The notes: generated by a model from the letters alone, not told the origin. DNA of 64,000 bases from Edaphochlamys debaryana (GCA_016858145.1 JAEHOE010000130.1:124001-188000); one strand, 5' to 3'. Positions 34,401 to 46,225 are shown, numbered from the stretch's first letter. Translations and numbers: made by a program.

Positions 34401-36724
34401 CTCTTGACATCTGGCTGGCTGATGTCAACCTGTACGAAACGCCGTACGCTCTCGTCCCAACTGCGGCCCCACTCCCCACGGCAGCCGGCCGGCAACCAGG
34501 CCAGCATTGCCTGTGACCCTGTGGGTTAAAACAAAGCAGCAAATCGATCCTACCAGCAGTGACCAGTCTCGAGTCTTGACCGTCTCAACAGGCTCCAAGC
34601 GCTGCGCAGCGCAGGAGCTGGGCGTTCCTCGCAGAGGGAAGGTAGGCCGGCGGCGGAGCCAAGCAAGCCAGGGTATTGCAAAACTGGTCCAAGGGGGGGG
34701 GCAGGAAGTGCAAAGGGGGGGGGAGGGGGGTCCCGAACTTTTGAACAGCTCCCGTCCGAACTTTTGTCACAGCGGTATGACGCAGCCCAAGGGCCCTTTC
34801 CTTGCGTAAAAGCGTGGTATCAAGCAGAAGCTCAACCGTGGGTGTGCCTGAGCACCACAGACCATAGGGATGGTGGTCGAAGGGTGGCTGCGGGTGCCAC
34901 ATGTCGGCATGTCCGCGCGTGGGACACGTCACGACCGGCACTGCCACCGCTGCCAGGCGTCCGGGTGTACTATTATGACCGTAGCTCGTCATATAGGAGG
35001 CCTAGGGCGTGAATAGCGCGGATGCAAGGTACCGGAGAGTGGTCCATGGACGCGGGGATGGTCAATGGACAGGACCCAAGCCTCATCGACGCTTCCGGTT
35101 CACGCGCAAGGCAGTAGCGCACACGAAGCGCAGCCGATTGGCACAAAAGTCGAGGGAAATGGGTTATATTATGGCCATGTACGGCAGTGTGTGCAGTGTA
35201 CGGCAAGGGGGGGTGGGGTGGGGGGGTCGGGGGGGTCCGAACTTTTGTGGGGTGGTGTATGGAACTAATGTTTTTACCCCCCCCCCTGGGCCACCGGCCG
35301 TGGACCCGGGCTGAGCGCCCCAAAGCAGCGGCGGCGGCGGAGGGAGAGATGTAGCGGGTGGCGTGTGGGCAGTAGCGGATTGGAGACGGACATCTATCTA
35401 CTCTTTCTATCTTCTGGAGGGTGCATGTGAATGTGCGCCCAACCCAACCGGCTAAGTCCGGCATTGCGGGGTTGCGAAGGCCCCTATCTTATGGCGGCGT
35501 GGGTTTAGTCCATGCGCTGTGGGGCGTAGTGCTTGATTGCGCGGCCCCAGTGCTGCCCGGCCTCGCGGGGTTTGGGGTTCAGCCCTTTTCCCTGTCCTGA
35601 GGAGGACAGACACCCTTGTTACCTCCCCCCTGACTGGTCGTCCAGGGCCGTCCGCTATCGCTGCATCTTACAAACACGTCTGCATGCAAAGTTGGCAAAC
35701 ACTGCTCAACACTGTGGGTACTTCTGGCGCGGTCTACACTGCCAGGTCTGCCATGCTCAGCGCCGAAAGGAATGTGCCGTTCACCCATCATATCCACTTT
35801 GCTCGACGCCGCCGTGCCATAAGGCTATACTGTGACAATGACAAGGGGCAATGCGAGCGCACTAGGGCCGAGAGTGATCAGGCTTCAGGCCCCTCACGTA
35901 ACCCACGCACCGAGACCCCCAGAGCCTACATCGTAGCTCAGCGCCATCCCCCCGTCGTTTGGCTTTCTCACCTGTATGTCTGGCCCGGAGGCCGCGAACT
36001 TGTCCTGCAATTCCTCCCTGACAACAACAACACCATCTCATAACAGCAAGCTCCCTGCCATGCAACTCTAGCCGCCATCTCAGTAGCGCCACGCAAGCAC
36101 CTTTGCATCTCCACTGCGCCCCGCCGCTCTCCGTAAAAGAAGTGTGTGACCGCCTGCAAGAGGCGTTGGCCCCAACACAGCCGGCAAGCCGCTGCATCAC
36201 GCCAATGCGCCTTGTATTGATACATCCTCCCCCCAGCTCTTCAGCGGAACCTGCTGTGCCCACGCCCTCCATTGCCAACAACACAATCTGCCAACCGGTA
36301 TAAGCCCAAATGCAGCCACAGCGCAAGTCCAGGTACTCATGTCATGCCATTCTCCTCCTCCTCCGCCTCCAGCTTCGCGCTGTCCCAATCTGTCCCAACG
36401 GTGAAATCCCTCACGCCAACTCCACGCACGCACGTGGCCTCGCCGCCAGACCCTACGCCACACTCTGCTCAGCACGGCCCACGCCCGGCCGTTGCACACT
36501 GCCCTTGCGCACTCCCGCCCCACCGCCTGGGACGCCCCCGCGACCCGCTGCTGCACCAACCCCTCCTCTTTCCTCAACCTCCTCCTTCTCCTCTAGGTGT
36601 CAACGCACCGGCCCAGTCCTGCCCTGCTCCAAAAGCCTCCAGCGGCTTTGTCCCCGCCTTCCCCTCATAACCCGTACATCGCTCCAACGACCTCATACAG
36701 CCCCCCCTCATCATCACCCTCATC
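34401..36724. other. Intergenic, repeat-containing
   Basis: No gene recognised. GTCCGAACTTTTG-type segments occur at about 34733, 34752 and 35236. The block at 35290-35655 is one copy of a dispersed repeat listed separately. The right end is the 3' flank of the minus-strand gene ending at 36725. Confidence 0.45.
35290..35655 (+). repeat. Dispersed repeat, copy 1
   Basis: Diverged match to 49611-49985 in the same orientation. Shared blocks appear in the same order: GGCCGTGGAC, a CGG-rich run, GTCCGGCATT, GCGGGGTTGC, CTGCCCGGCCTCG, GGGGTTTGGGG and CAGCCCTT. The two copies sit between different genes, as expected for an old interspersed element. No terminal repeats or coding capacity were found. 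Confidence 0.75.
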
Positions 36725-38932
36725 CTACAGCTCCTCGCCCCGGTCCCATCGCTCCGCCGCCTCCCGGTTGAAGACAGTGGCCCGGTTGTGTGCCCGGTCG
36801 TCCGCTGACTTGACCACGCGGGCGAGCAGCTCCGCCTCGCTTACCTGCGCCCAAGACCGGGGGAGAGGGGAAGAAGGGCAACGGGGTGAGGGGCAGGGCC
36901 AAGGGCCGTTTCGACAGGCGGGGCCTTGTTGCGAGCGCTGTCCCAGGCGCAAGGCTCGATTTCCACACGGCGCCACCCACGGCCACACGCGCGCACACGG
37001 CCTCTGCGTCTCAGCGCCACCCACCAGGTCCCAACGCAGCGGGAGGCCCATCTTGCGCCACGCCGGCCGCACGCCGCCCAGCCGCTGCACCACCTGGCGA
37101 GCGCGCGCAAGCCGGCCCTCCTGCGCCACAGGAGCAGTAAGGGTAGAGGAAGGGAGGGGTTGGGGCTCACGCCAAGCGGACCACACAAGCGGTCCAAGGG
37201 AGCGGGTTGGCAGCAAGCAAGGCCACGAGTGCTGGACGGCCGAGGGCAGGAGCGCCGCCAGGGCACGGTGTGATTGGACTGAGCGCGCGCTGCGTCTCTC
37301 TCCACACGGTACCTTGCCCGGCATGTGAGTAGCCCACTGGTTACCAAGCACCCGTCGTGCGGACAATTCTACCAACCCTCCCCCTCCTCCAAGCCCCTTC
37401 TTTCGCGATCGACGCACCTGCCCTATATGCGTGAGCCACTGACGCACGCCCCACTCCCGCTCAAACGCATCAAGCTCGAACACCTGGTCGATGGCGGCCA
37501 TGGCCTCTGGTGTGGCGCGGCACCGCGGCGTCTGAAGCCTCGGGAACCCGCCAGCACCCTGCCCCTGCCCCGGCGCCGGTCCTGGCCCGGGCCGTGCAGC
37601 CGCCCCGCCCCTAGCCTGGGCCTGGGCCTGGGCCTGCAGCAGGCGTGCATCCACTGATCGGGGCCAAGCCCCTGGCACCGGCCGGGGCCCCGCAGTCCAG
37701 CCGGTGGGGACGGCCCCCGGCGCCGGCCCGTGCCCCGCAGGCCGTGCCCCCGGCGCCGGCCCCAACGCCGGCCCAGGCCCAACAGGAGGTGCCGGTGCGG
37801 CCCCCAACGCCGGCCAAGGCCCCGCGGGCGGCGCCGGCGCCGCCCCCAGCGCCAGCAGAGGGCCCGCAGGCGGGGCCAGCGCCGGCCCCGCGGCAGCCAG
37901 GCCAGCTGCGCCCCAGTGCCGTTGCGCCGCGAGGACCCGGCGGGCGCCGGCCCCGAGGCCCGGCCCCCGCAGCCCCACCACCGCCGGGCTGCACAGCCCC
38001 ACCGGCTCCCGCTTCACTATCGTCGCTGCCAAAGCGCTGGGCTGCCGGTGCGCTGCTGGGTCCCGGCCAGCGCCGGCCCCGAGGCCCACCACCGGGCCGC
38101 ACAGCCCCGCCGGCTCCCGCCTTACGATAGCTGCCGCTGCCGCTGCCGCCGCTGGAGCGCTTGGCTGCCCCCCATAGGCTGCGGCGGGAGGCGCCGATGT
38201 GGTGGGGAGGAGACCCGCCAGGCGGTGCCCTGGGCGGGCCTCCTGCCTCACCTCCGCGCCCTGTGCCGCCGCCGGGGCGCCGCCCTCCCGCTTGACCGCT
38301 AGCAACGGGCCACGCGGCGCCACCCCGGGCAGGGGCGTGTGCTGCCCTAGGGCCGCCAATGCCTCCGTCAACAGCCACCTGAGCTGCCTTGCTGTGGGCG
38401 GGCGGATGGACCCCGCCCCTGCGCCCTCGTCACAGTCAGAGACCAGGTTGACCTCCTCCCGCTCCCGCTCCTGCGCTGCTGGCCGTGACATTGGCCCCAA
38501 CGCACGGCCCTCGCGCTTCACAGCCGCGCGCGGAGCCGGCGCCGTCACCGCCGCCGCCACGGTTGGTGGCGTGGCGGCGCCGCCCTGGGGCGCCGCCGCC
38601 GCTGCCCGTCTGCACGGGCGCTTCGCAGCGGTCTGCGGCGGCGCCTCATCGTCGGAAGCCAGATCCACCATCACGATCGGGCGCTTGCCGTACCACGTGA
38701 TCTGCACCTCATCGCTGTCGTCCAAGTCCGCCCCGCCGCCCCCGACCTTTCCCAGGGCCTTCTCGCCTGGCGCATCTGCGCTGAATGCGCGGGCCCTGGC
38801 TTGCTTGATGGGTTCGCGCGAGGCGGCTGTGCATCTGGGCTCAGAGTCCAAGGCGGGGGTGTCGCCTTCCTCCACCTCGAGCTTCAAGGCGGGTGCGGTG
38901 AGACGCCCCTTGGGCGCAAGGGCGGGGGCCAC
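36725..38932 (-). CDS. Low-complexity protein with SUMO-site and SIM-like motifs (5' end unresolved)
   Basis: Unknown function. Proposed exons in transcript order: 38932 (or further up)-37418, 37336-37313, 37120-37025 and 36844-36725, ending in TAG. All these junctions are in phase 0. The open frame extends to about 39087 without an ATG, so the true start lies in an unrecognised upstream exon; one candidate is an ATG at 39165. The long exon is Ala/Pro/Gly-rich with tandem minisatellite-like repeats. It contains four psi-K-x-E sites (one LKLE, three VKRE, with a fourth VKRE-like site changed to VRRE). It also has two hydrophobic-acidic stretches resembling SUMO-interaction motifs: IVMVDLASDDE and EVNLVSDCDE. 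The conserved-looking part is the C-terminus (DQVFELDAFEREWGVRQWL, then SEAELLARVVKSADDRAHNR). A nuclear, SUMO-linked role is inference only. Confidence 0.55.
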   Translation of the reverse strand: MAPALAPKGRLTAPALKLEVEEGDTPALDSEPRCTAASREPIKQARARAFSADAPGEKALGKVGGGGADLDDSDEVQITWYGKRPIVMVDLASDDEAPPQTAAKRPCRRAAAAAPQGGAATPPTVAAAVTAPAPRAAVKREGRALGPMSRPAAQEREREEVNLVSDCDEGAGAGSIRPPTARQLRWLLTEALAALGQHTPLPGVAPRGPLLAVKREGGAPAAAQGAEVRQEARPGHRLAGLLPTTSAPPAAAYGGQPSAPAAAAAAAAIVRREPAGLCGPVVGLGAGAGRDPAAHRQPSALAATIVKREPVGLCSPAVVGLRGPGLGAGARRVLAAQRHWGAAGLAAAGPALAPPAGPLLALGAAPAPPAGPWPALGAAPAPPVGPGPALGPAPGARPAGHGPAPGAVPTGWTAGPRPVPGAWPRSVDARLLQAQAQAQARGGAAARPGPGPAPGQGQGAGGFPRLQTPRCRATPEAMAAIDQVFELDAFEREWGVRQWLTHIGQVRRSRKKGLGGGGGLVELSARRVLGNQWATHMPGKVPCGERRSARSVQSHRALAALLPSAVQHSWPCLLPTRSLGPLVWSAWREPQPLPSSTLTAPVAQEGRLARARQVVQRLGGVRPAWRKMGLPLRWDLVGGAETQRPCARVWPWVAPCGNRALRLGQRSQQGPACRNGPWPCPSPRCPSSPLPRSWAQVSEAELLARVVKSADDRAHNRATVFNREAAERWDRGEEL

Positions 38933-39087
38933 AGGGCTGCCCGCCGGGGAAACGCGGGCTGAGGGCGTGCAGGCAGCGGGCTGAACGACGGCGGGTGCGG
39001 CGCAACAGGGCTGCGGGGACCGGGCCCACCGCCTAGAGCCCTGACTGGGAAGCGCCTGCTGGGAGAGGCGTGGAGACGGCGGGGAGA

Positions 39088-40193
39088 CACGTCAGCGGTG
39101 GGGATGGTGCACAAGCCCACGATGGCACCACCCGCCCGGCGGTAAACAAGGGCGACGGCCCTCATGTCGCACAAGGAATGCAAGGTGGCTGCCCCCGTCC
39201 TTTAGAGAGGCACACGCCTGAAGCTCACCATGAGGGACGGCTTGGAGGTGAAGGGAGGTGAGGACACAGCGGAGGAGCGACGGGCGCGCGCAGGCAGGCT
39301 GAGGATGGCACGAAGGACAGGCTCAGGCAGGTTGCGACAAGGTGGGAATGCGAGGGTACCCCTAGCAGCTGCGCCAGGGTCCCTGAAGCTCGACACCAAG
39401 CTTCCAGGGACAGCCAACGCTTCGCGACGCCGAGCGGACCCGAAACTGCACCAGCCCTCAACCCGCTGCACCGTGGCCAGCATTTAATCCCTCTGTTTCT
39501 TACGGAGATTTTTACTCGGCCCCGATAGTTGGCCAGGGGCCAGGCGTCGTCACAAGAGCATTTCCCCGCGCAAACGGCGCAACAGGGAGCTGGACTCCAT
39601 GAGGGAGCCTTTGAGAAGCTGTGCAAGCTCAGTATGTGAATACCGGGTCGAGTGGGGCGTTAGGAGCTCCTGCGCGAAGCGCGCCAAAGCGACAGCTGCG
39701 GATCGGTCGAAAGCTGTCGCCCTCGCGGAGTCCTAGGGCCACTCCGACACGCTGCCTACCGAGCTCCGATCGATGTCACTTGCATACCGGATACGTAGGT
39801 GTACCGCCTAGGGTCTCCACGGTCGTCGCGAGGAGCGAAAGTTTAGGCACACGAGCTTGCAGGCGCAAGGACCGGCACTAGCGTTGACATATAGCGGATG
39901 TATTAGTCTCAGAGGTAGCCCGGTACGTCGGGGTAACTGAAGCCGCAAAAGGCATCCGCGGGCTTTGCGTGCAAGCCTCGGCCGCGTTGCCGCGAGCCTT
40001 ACTACACTGCATAACCACTCAAGGAGGCCCTCTGCGACCACGGCCGACGCAGCGCTTTCGCTCGCGTCGCAGCGTGAAGACATCGGGATGCCCCGCCCCT
40101 GCAGGCCCCTGCCCCCGCTCCCGCGCGTCGGTAGGCTTCGTGCTCTGGTGCGCCCTCAAGCCAGCCCCTGACCATCTTGCAACCGCGAGCATC
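39088..40193. promoter_or_regulatory. Divergent upstream region between two genes
   Basis: Lies between the minus-strand SUMO-motif gene and the plus-strand SAP gene. It must contain both promoters and probably the missing first exon of the former. No TATA box or other element is clear. Short open frames here show no family resemblance. Confidence 0.4.
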
Positions 40194-43100
40194 ATGGTAG
40201 GTCAGTTTGCCCGCGCCCGGCTCCCTCACGTTGGTAACGCTAACAGCCCTGCGGCGTGCCGTGCTACGCACCCTCGTTCCCGGAGCGGCGCCCCTCGCCC
40301 GCCGCAAGGCGGAGCCCCCCCCACCACTCACCTCCACCTCCCACCGCAGCAACTTCACCTTGCTACTACCCTCCCTTCACCCGACCCCCTTTACTGTCCA
40401 CCCTCACCCCCGTCCCCAGCCGCCCTGGTCCCCGTACCCTGGCACACCAAGCACGGTCGCGGGCTCGAATGCTGTGGAAGTCAGCCTGGGCGCCCCCAGC
40501 GGCACCCCCCTGGTGCTCAAGTACAAGCCCAAACGTTTACAGAAACCGCGCGGGTACGGCCGCAGCAGCCGTACGTCGTACGCTCGTGGCGGTAACAAGA
40601 TACACAAGCTGATTGCCGAGACGTTTGGCATCCAGAAGGATGACCTTCAGGCCACCGCTGCCTTTCGGGCAATCAGCCCTGCGGTGGGTGAGGAGGATCG
40701 GGGTTTTGCGTGGTCGCGCATGTGACGGAGGAGCCGCGGTGAAACCGGGGGCTGGCAGCAGGCAGCAGGTGTTCTACGGTACGTGCTTCAGCCTCCATGC
40801 TTGTAACCACGTTTCACCGCCCCCATGCACCGCCCCCTCCTCCGCCCCCTCCGCACACGCCAGGACAAGGAGGCCCTGGCCCGCAGCGTGCTGCAGCGCG
40901 TGGGGGGCCTGGGCGACGCCTGGCGCGCCCTGGGCCTGGCCCGCAACTTCGAGCTGCCCGAGCTGCTGCGCACCGTGCTGAGCAAGGCGGGGGACAAGGC
41001 CTACAACAACGAGTACGCGGCCAAGCAGGAGTGGGCGCGGAGGGGTGAGGAGGGGGAGGGGGGAGGGGGGGAGGAAGGGGAGGGGGGAGTGGAGGGCCAA
41101 GCAGGAGTGGGCGCGGAGGGGTGAGCGGGGGTGGGAGGCGAAGGGGCTGGGAGCGAGGGAGCTGAAGGGGTGAGCGGGGGTGGGCCAAGCAGGAGTGGGC
41201 GCGGAGGGGTGAGGAGGGATGGGCACGGCCCGTCGCAAGGGATGGAATTGATGAAGTGGGCAGAGCTCGTCTGTAGCCGTACTATGGTCTCCCGCGCGGC
41301 CATTTAGCTGATTCCGCTTCCAAAACGCTCCACGCGTGTGGCCATACCCTCTCCTTCCAGCGGACGGTGCCGACTCCCCCCCTTCCCCGCCCTGGCGACC
41401 CGCAGGCACCCGGCGGCCGCACATGTGGTTCTCCCTGCCCTGGGGCGCGGGGGAGGCCTACGCCCGCAGCGCCAGCCACGCGGCCTTCCTGCAGGGGGCG
41501 GGGCTGGCGGAGGTGGACGGCGTCTTCCTGGTGGGGTGCGGAGGCGGGGAGGAGCAGGGCGTGCGGCTGCTGGGGGCGGCGTACCTGGCCACACCGCTGG
41601 TGAGCGTGGGCGTGGGCCCGGGTGGGCCTGGTCAAGGCGCGTCGGGGCCCGGGCTGCGCGCACGGGAAGGCACGGGAGGATTGGCGGGTGGAGGTTGATT
41701 GGGGTCTAGTAACAACCCTGCATCAGCACACGGTTCGCAGCGTCCGAACGCAGCGTCTGATCGGCCGATAACGAATCACACATTTTCAGAGCGAAGCGAA
41801 ATGGCACTTAACGAATGGGGGTTCGTTTTGCGAGGGAACCCAGCATTGTAGCCCTGCATCAGGCCCCTGCCTCCGTCTCTCCCCACAACCCCCTGGACTC
41901 ATGTATGAGCGGCATTGATCATACCCCTGGCCCTCTGCCCCCTCCCTCCCACAGGGCCCCACGACCGCCCCCGACGCGCGCGTGCGGCTGGTGGTGCTCT
42001 ATGCCGCCCCCGCCCCGGACCCCGCCCCCCGGGCTTCCGGCAGGGCCTCTGGCAGGGCCTCGGGGGCCTCGGCGGGGCCGGTGGAGGTGGGCGCGTGCTT
42101 CCTGCCCGGGGCGGGTGCCATGGAGCGAGTTCCCCTCACAGCGGACGGCAGGCCGCTGCTGGAGGCGGGAGCGGCGGTGAGGGCTTGGGCCAAGGGCCGG
42201 GAGGAGTTTCAGCCACCTAGAAAGTGTCTGCTGGCTGTCGGTTTCAATCCCGACCGGGGCCCCACTTGCCTCGCCTTGTCAACCGCACGCCCGGCGTCCT
42301 TAGAGCAAGTACATGCCTCTTGGGCCCGCCGCCCGGGATTCGTTCTCCCCAGGTGGAGTGGCCCCTGGTGGGCCTGCTGCCCCGGTACCGCGGCGCCACG
42401 GCGGCGGCGCACTACGCCCGGGAGCTGGCGGTGCTGGCGGAGGAGGACCCCGGCCTCACGCACCGCTGCAGGTGGGTGGGCGAAGAGGGAAGGGCGGGGT
42501 GGGAGGTCGAGTTCGGTGTACTGGCAGGGGGCTATCTAGATAGGCGCGACGGGAGGGAGCGATCGAGGGAGTAGGCTGGTGACAGCAGGCATGGAATGCA
42601 TAAGCCACACGGGATGTGTCTATTGTGTCATCATGACCTGTTGCTCCACCGCTGCCTGTGGCCCGTGCGTCCCGGACGGCCCACTGTACTGCTGGATGGG
42701 CTGCTCTCCGCCTGCATGCGTTTTGCATTTGCTGCGTGTACTGCGTGGCTCTGCGGCGACCGCTGAAGGATGGACCTTCGATTGGCTCTGCATGCATGCA
42801 GGAAGCAGCTGGGGCTGCAGCGGGCCCTTGCGCTCAAGGACGCACAGCGGGCGACGCAGCGGGCCGCCGCGGAGGAGGCGCGGAAGGCGGCGGACGCCAA
42901 GGTCGGGCCTGGGGGCGGTGGCAGGGCAAGCAAGGCAGGGGGGCGGCGGGGCAAACATGAAGGCCCTACGGGCAAGCTAGATAGGGAAGGGTCAGGAGGG
43001 GAGCCGTTGATTGCATGCGGCAACGGCAGATGCGCCAGAAGCCCCGATTTTCTCCATTGGCTGTCAACCCCTTCCACGACCCTCGCTCGTAGGTCACGGC

Positions 43101-43686
43101 CGCCGCCGCCGCTGGCACGCTGTCGGAGCTGACGGTGGGCGAGCTGCAGCGCTGGCTGCGCTCGCGCAAGGCACCCGTGGGCGGCAAGAAGGCGGAGCTT
43201 GCGGCGCGGCTGGCGGCGGCGCTGGAGCAGGAGCAGCGGGCGGAGGCGGAGCGGCAGCGGGCGGAGGCGGAGGCCCGGGCGGAGGCGGAGCGGCGGCAGC
43301 GGGAGGAGGCGGAGCGGAAGCGGGCGGAGCAGGCGCAGCGATGGAAGGAGATGATGGAGCAGTACCGAATGACGCAGCTGCCCGCGACGTCCTCGTCGTC
43401 TTCGTCCGATGACGAGGGCAAGGTGGAGGGCTCGATGCTCTCCCTGCCGGCGGCGTCAGGCGGGGACGAGGTTGCGGGGCCGAGCTCGGACTCGGAGATG
43501 CCGGATGCGGATGCGGCGGGCTCCGAAGGGTCGGAGTCCGAGGAGGGCTCAGAAGAGGGCTCGGGAGGCACGGAGGACGGGGCGGAGGATGGCTCAGGGG
43601 GAGGCTCGGAGGGCGGATCGGAGGAGGGCAGTGAGATGGAGGAGGACGATGAGGAGGGCGACGACGATGAGGAGGAGGAGGAGTGA
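40194..43686 (+). CDS. SAP-domain protein with acidic tail
   Basis: Predicted nuclear nucleic-acid-binding protein. Exons: 40420-40683, 40864-41044, 41406-41599, 41955-42176, 42353-42471, 42802-42901 and 43093-43686 join in frame (1674 nt). The start is less certain: an ATG at 40194-40196 directly before a GTAGGT donor would give an ATG-only first exon. The last exon holds a SAP motif (LTVGELQRWL, then GGKKAELAARL), which binds DNA or RNA in other proteins. It is followed by a long Ala/Glu/Arg/Gln helix and a C-terminal tail that is mostly Asp, Glu, Ser and Gly. The first exons carry a basic segment (YKPKRLQKPRGYGRSS) and an Ala/Leu-rich helical region that I do not recognise. Exons 5 and 6 have a decayed copy downstream (44613-45192). 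Family assignment beyond SAP is not possible. Confidence 0.7.
41022..41215. repeat. SAP gene exon-end array
   Basis: The 3' edge of exon 40864-41044 with its donor (encoding AKQEWARR) is repeated in the intron at about 41096-41125 and 41186-41213. A shorter related piece (GTGAGCGGGGGTGGG) sits between them. Same phenomenon as in the ACCase and CYP97C genes. Confidence 0.88.
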
Positions 43687-44612
43687 TCAAGAGGGGCATA
43701 CGCCCCGCATGGGCAGCAGGGGTGCACACAGGCTCGGTCCAGAGGAATATATATGAAGCACAAGCTCCTGGCGTACGCCAGCCCGCCGGTTTCTCTTGCC
43801 GCAGGCGGGGGCCGGTGAAGTGAGGCAGGGCGCGCAGGCTCTGTTCAGGGGGAGGGGACGACTTGTACTTCATTCGCAAGAGGTGGGGGGGTGCTAGGGG
43901 TAGGTGCTATTTGATGGGGCGGTGCATGCATCGGGCAGTCGGGCCCCGGCCCTACCGGTGTATGTGTGGTAACGTGCAGGTCGAGGGCTTATAAGCATTG
44001 CTAGCTGGTCAGGCTGCTGGCCAACAAGCACTGGGGCCCGGGGAAAGGCTTCGTTGATTGATGGTGGCAGGTGTCATGTTGCGTGGTCTACTTGGTTGGC
44101 CATACTGGGGCCGGGGGACAGCCCCGTGCTACCCGCGCGTGCGCAGGTGTTATGCTGTTTGAGCAGGATGTATGGAGGTCCTTTGATGATGTTTGGATGA
44201 GCTGCTGGTGGAGGTAGGGCCGGCAGTGTTCGCTGTTGCATGCCCTGTTGCCCCCGCTGCTGCCCCCGCTGCTGTCCTGTTGCGTTAGTTATCCAATGCT
44301 CGTTAGTTGGTGATAGGTCGGGCATGCATTTGTGCCGTTGTCCACTTGGCTGACCCGCCCGTTGTAACAGCAGGTGCTCTTGAGTTGGTTGGTGAGCGGT
44401 TGCCCTCTTTATTGGTCGACCTCTTGATTGACTGACTGTGGACGGCTGCTGTGGACTTAGTGGACACACATCATCAAGGGTTGTAAACACGAATGATGAG
44501 GTTTTCCTGGGTAGTGCCGCTAGTGCCGCTGTGCAGGTAGGTAAGGAGGGTACGATAGCTTGGGGGCACTCCGTTGTTGTTGTTAGTAGTGGCATACAGG
44601 CCTGCATACATT
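43687..44612. other. Intergenic region after the SAP gene
   Basis: Probably includes the SAP gene 3' UTR. TGTAA elements at 44363 and 44482 are possible poly(A) signals. No gene recognised. Confidence 0.4.
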
Positions 44613-45192
44613 CCTGGCCCTCTGCCCGCCCCCTCCCTCCCACAGGGCCCCACGACCGCCCCCGACGCGCGTGTGCGGCTGGTGGTGCTCTATGCCGCCC
44701 CCGCCCCGGACCCCGCCCCCCGGGCTTCCGGCAGGGCCTCTGGCAGGGCCTCTGGTGGCAGGGCCTCAGGGGCCTCGGCGGGGCCGGTGGAGGTTGGCGC
44801 GTGCTTCCTGCCCGGGGATGGAGGGCGGGCGCCATGCATGGAGCGTATGCCCCTCACGCACAGGCGGGCAGGCCGTTGCTGGAGCCGGGAGCGGCGGCGG
44901 TGAGGGCGGGCCTGCTCATTCAGGTATGTAATAAAGCCCCGTGCGAGCGAGAAGCATTATATATTAGCGGCCGGCATGATGTGCGTGCGCCTCTTGGGCC
45001 CGCCCTGCTGGGCCCCACCCCGCGCCACCCCGCCCTTCCTGCCTCTCCGTCCCCAGGTGGAGTGGCCCCTACCTGGTGCGTGGGCCTGCTGCACCGCAAC
45101 CGCGGCGCCACGGGGGCGGAGCACTACGCCCGGGAGCGAGCTGGCCGTACTGGCGGTGGAGGACCCCGACCGCACGCACCGCTGCAGGTGGG
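44613..45192 (+). pseudogene. Decayed duplicate of SAP-gene exons 5-6
   Basis: The part 44613-44905 matches the end of intron 4 and exon 5 (41935-42176), and 45055-45192 matches exon 6 (42353-42471). The intron between them is largely diverged. Indels break the frame: an added GGTGGCA-type insertion in the Gly/Ser-rich part, extra bases near the end of exon 5, and a 4-nt insertion (CCCGGGAGCGAGCTG versus CCCGGGAGCTG) in exon 6. It is older than the CYP97C fragment but similarly placed, about 2.7 kb downstream of its source in the same orientation. Confidence 0.9.
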
Positions 45193-46225
45193 GCTGGTGG
45201 GGGGGGGCGGGGGCGGGGGGCGGGGCGGAAGGGGTTAGCTTGTTGAGCAATGTGTGGGGTGCGCGCGCGGGAACAACAAACAGCAGCCGCAGGAACTAGC
45301 CAAGGATACCAAGGATCGATGGCATCCAGCAGCATGCAACAGCTAGCTATCCTATCTAGCGACAAAGAAAGCACGCACCACCCTCCCGTAAACCCTCACC
45401 GGCCACGCGCATGCGCTGGGGGACCCGCACTGGGCTCAGAGAGCTCAGCTAGCTAGCTCAACTGCATGCTTAGCTACCCTTCAGCACCGAACCTGCTGCG
45501 CGCGCTGGCCCCATTCATTCGTTGGGCCCGACGCGAGGGAGTGTGCGAGCGAGCGAGCCGTAAACACGCTTCCGCTCGCAAACGGCGGCAAAATTGGGAA
45601 AGTAGTTCCTGCATTGTATCAGTAACATGCATGGGTGTTGTTGTTCTTGATGGGCTTGCTTCAGGGGCGACCGTAGACAATTTTGCCGGTTGGCGTTGCA
45701 GATTCACAACTTGCGCGCGCCCCTGCCCGATGAGCGTCAGGGTTGTTCCATGTATGCGTTGATGCAGGTTTTCGGGCTGTGTGCGTTGGCCGAGGCGCGC
45801 CTGCGAAACTTAGGACGGGCGGGCGGGCGGCGGTCATGCAGTTCGTTCCCAGGAAGGTTGCGCCGCTTACCGGTCGCTTGGCCAACAGCGAGTACGTAAA
45901 CTCGGCCTGCAATAATTTAGAGCCTGCGAACAATGGCCGCTCGCCCAGGGTCTTCAAACTCTACACTCCCTAACAAGGTTGTGTGAAACTAACCGTTGAA
46001 GCGTCTGGGACTCGCCAAAGAGCGAGTCAAGAATAAGCAGGTTATGGCAGTAGTAGACAGCAAGGCCCGACAGCAAGGCCCGAGCGAGCCGCTCGGGGCA
46101 ACCAATCATCACTGGGGTGCGCAATCGATCGATTGGCATCGCCGACCGATCGGTGCATGCATGCGGCACCCGGCGCTACAAAAGGGAAGGCCTGAGCGCG
46201 CCAACTCATTACTCGTCTTACCGAG
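45193..46225. other. Upstream region of the subtilase-like gene
   Basis: About 1 kb without a recognised gene, less GC-rich than sequence to the left. It contains short CTAG/AGCTAGCT and GCATGC runs. It should include the promoter of the gene starting at 46226. No TATA element is convincing. Confidence 0.4.
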
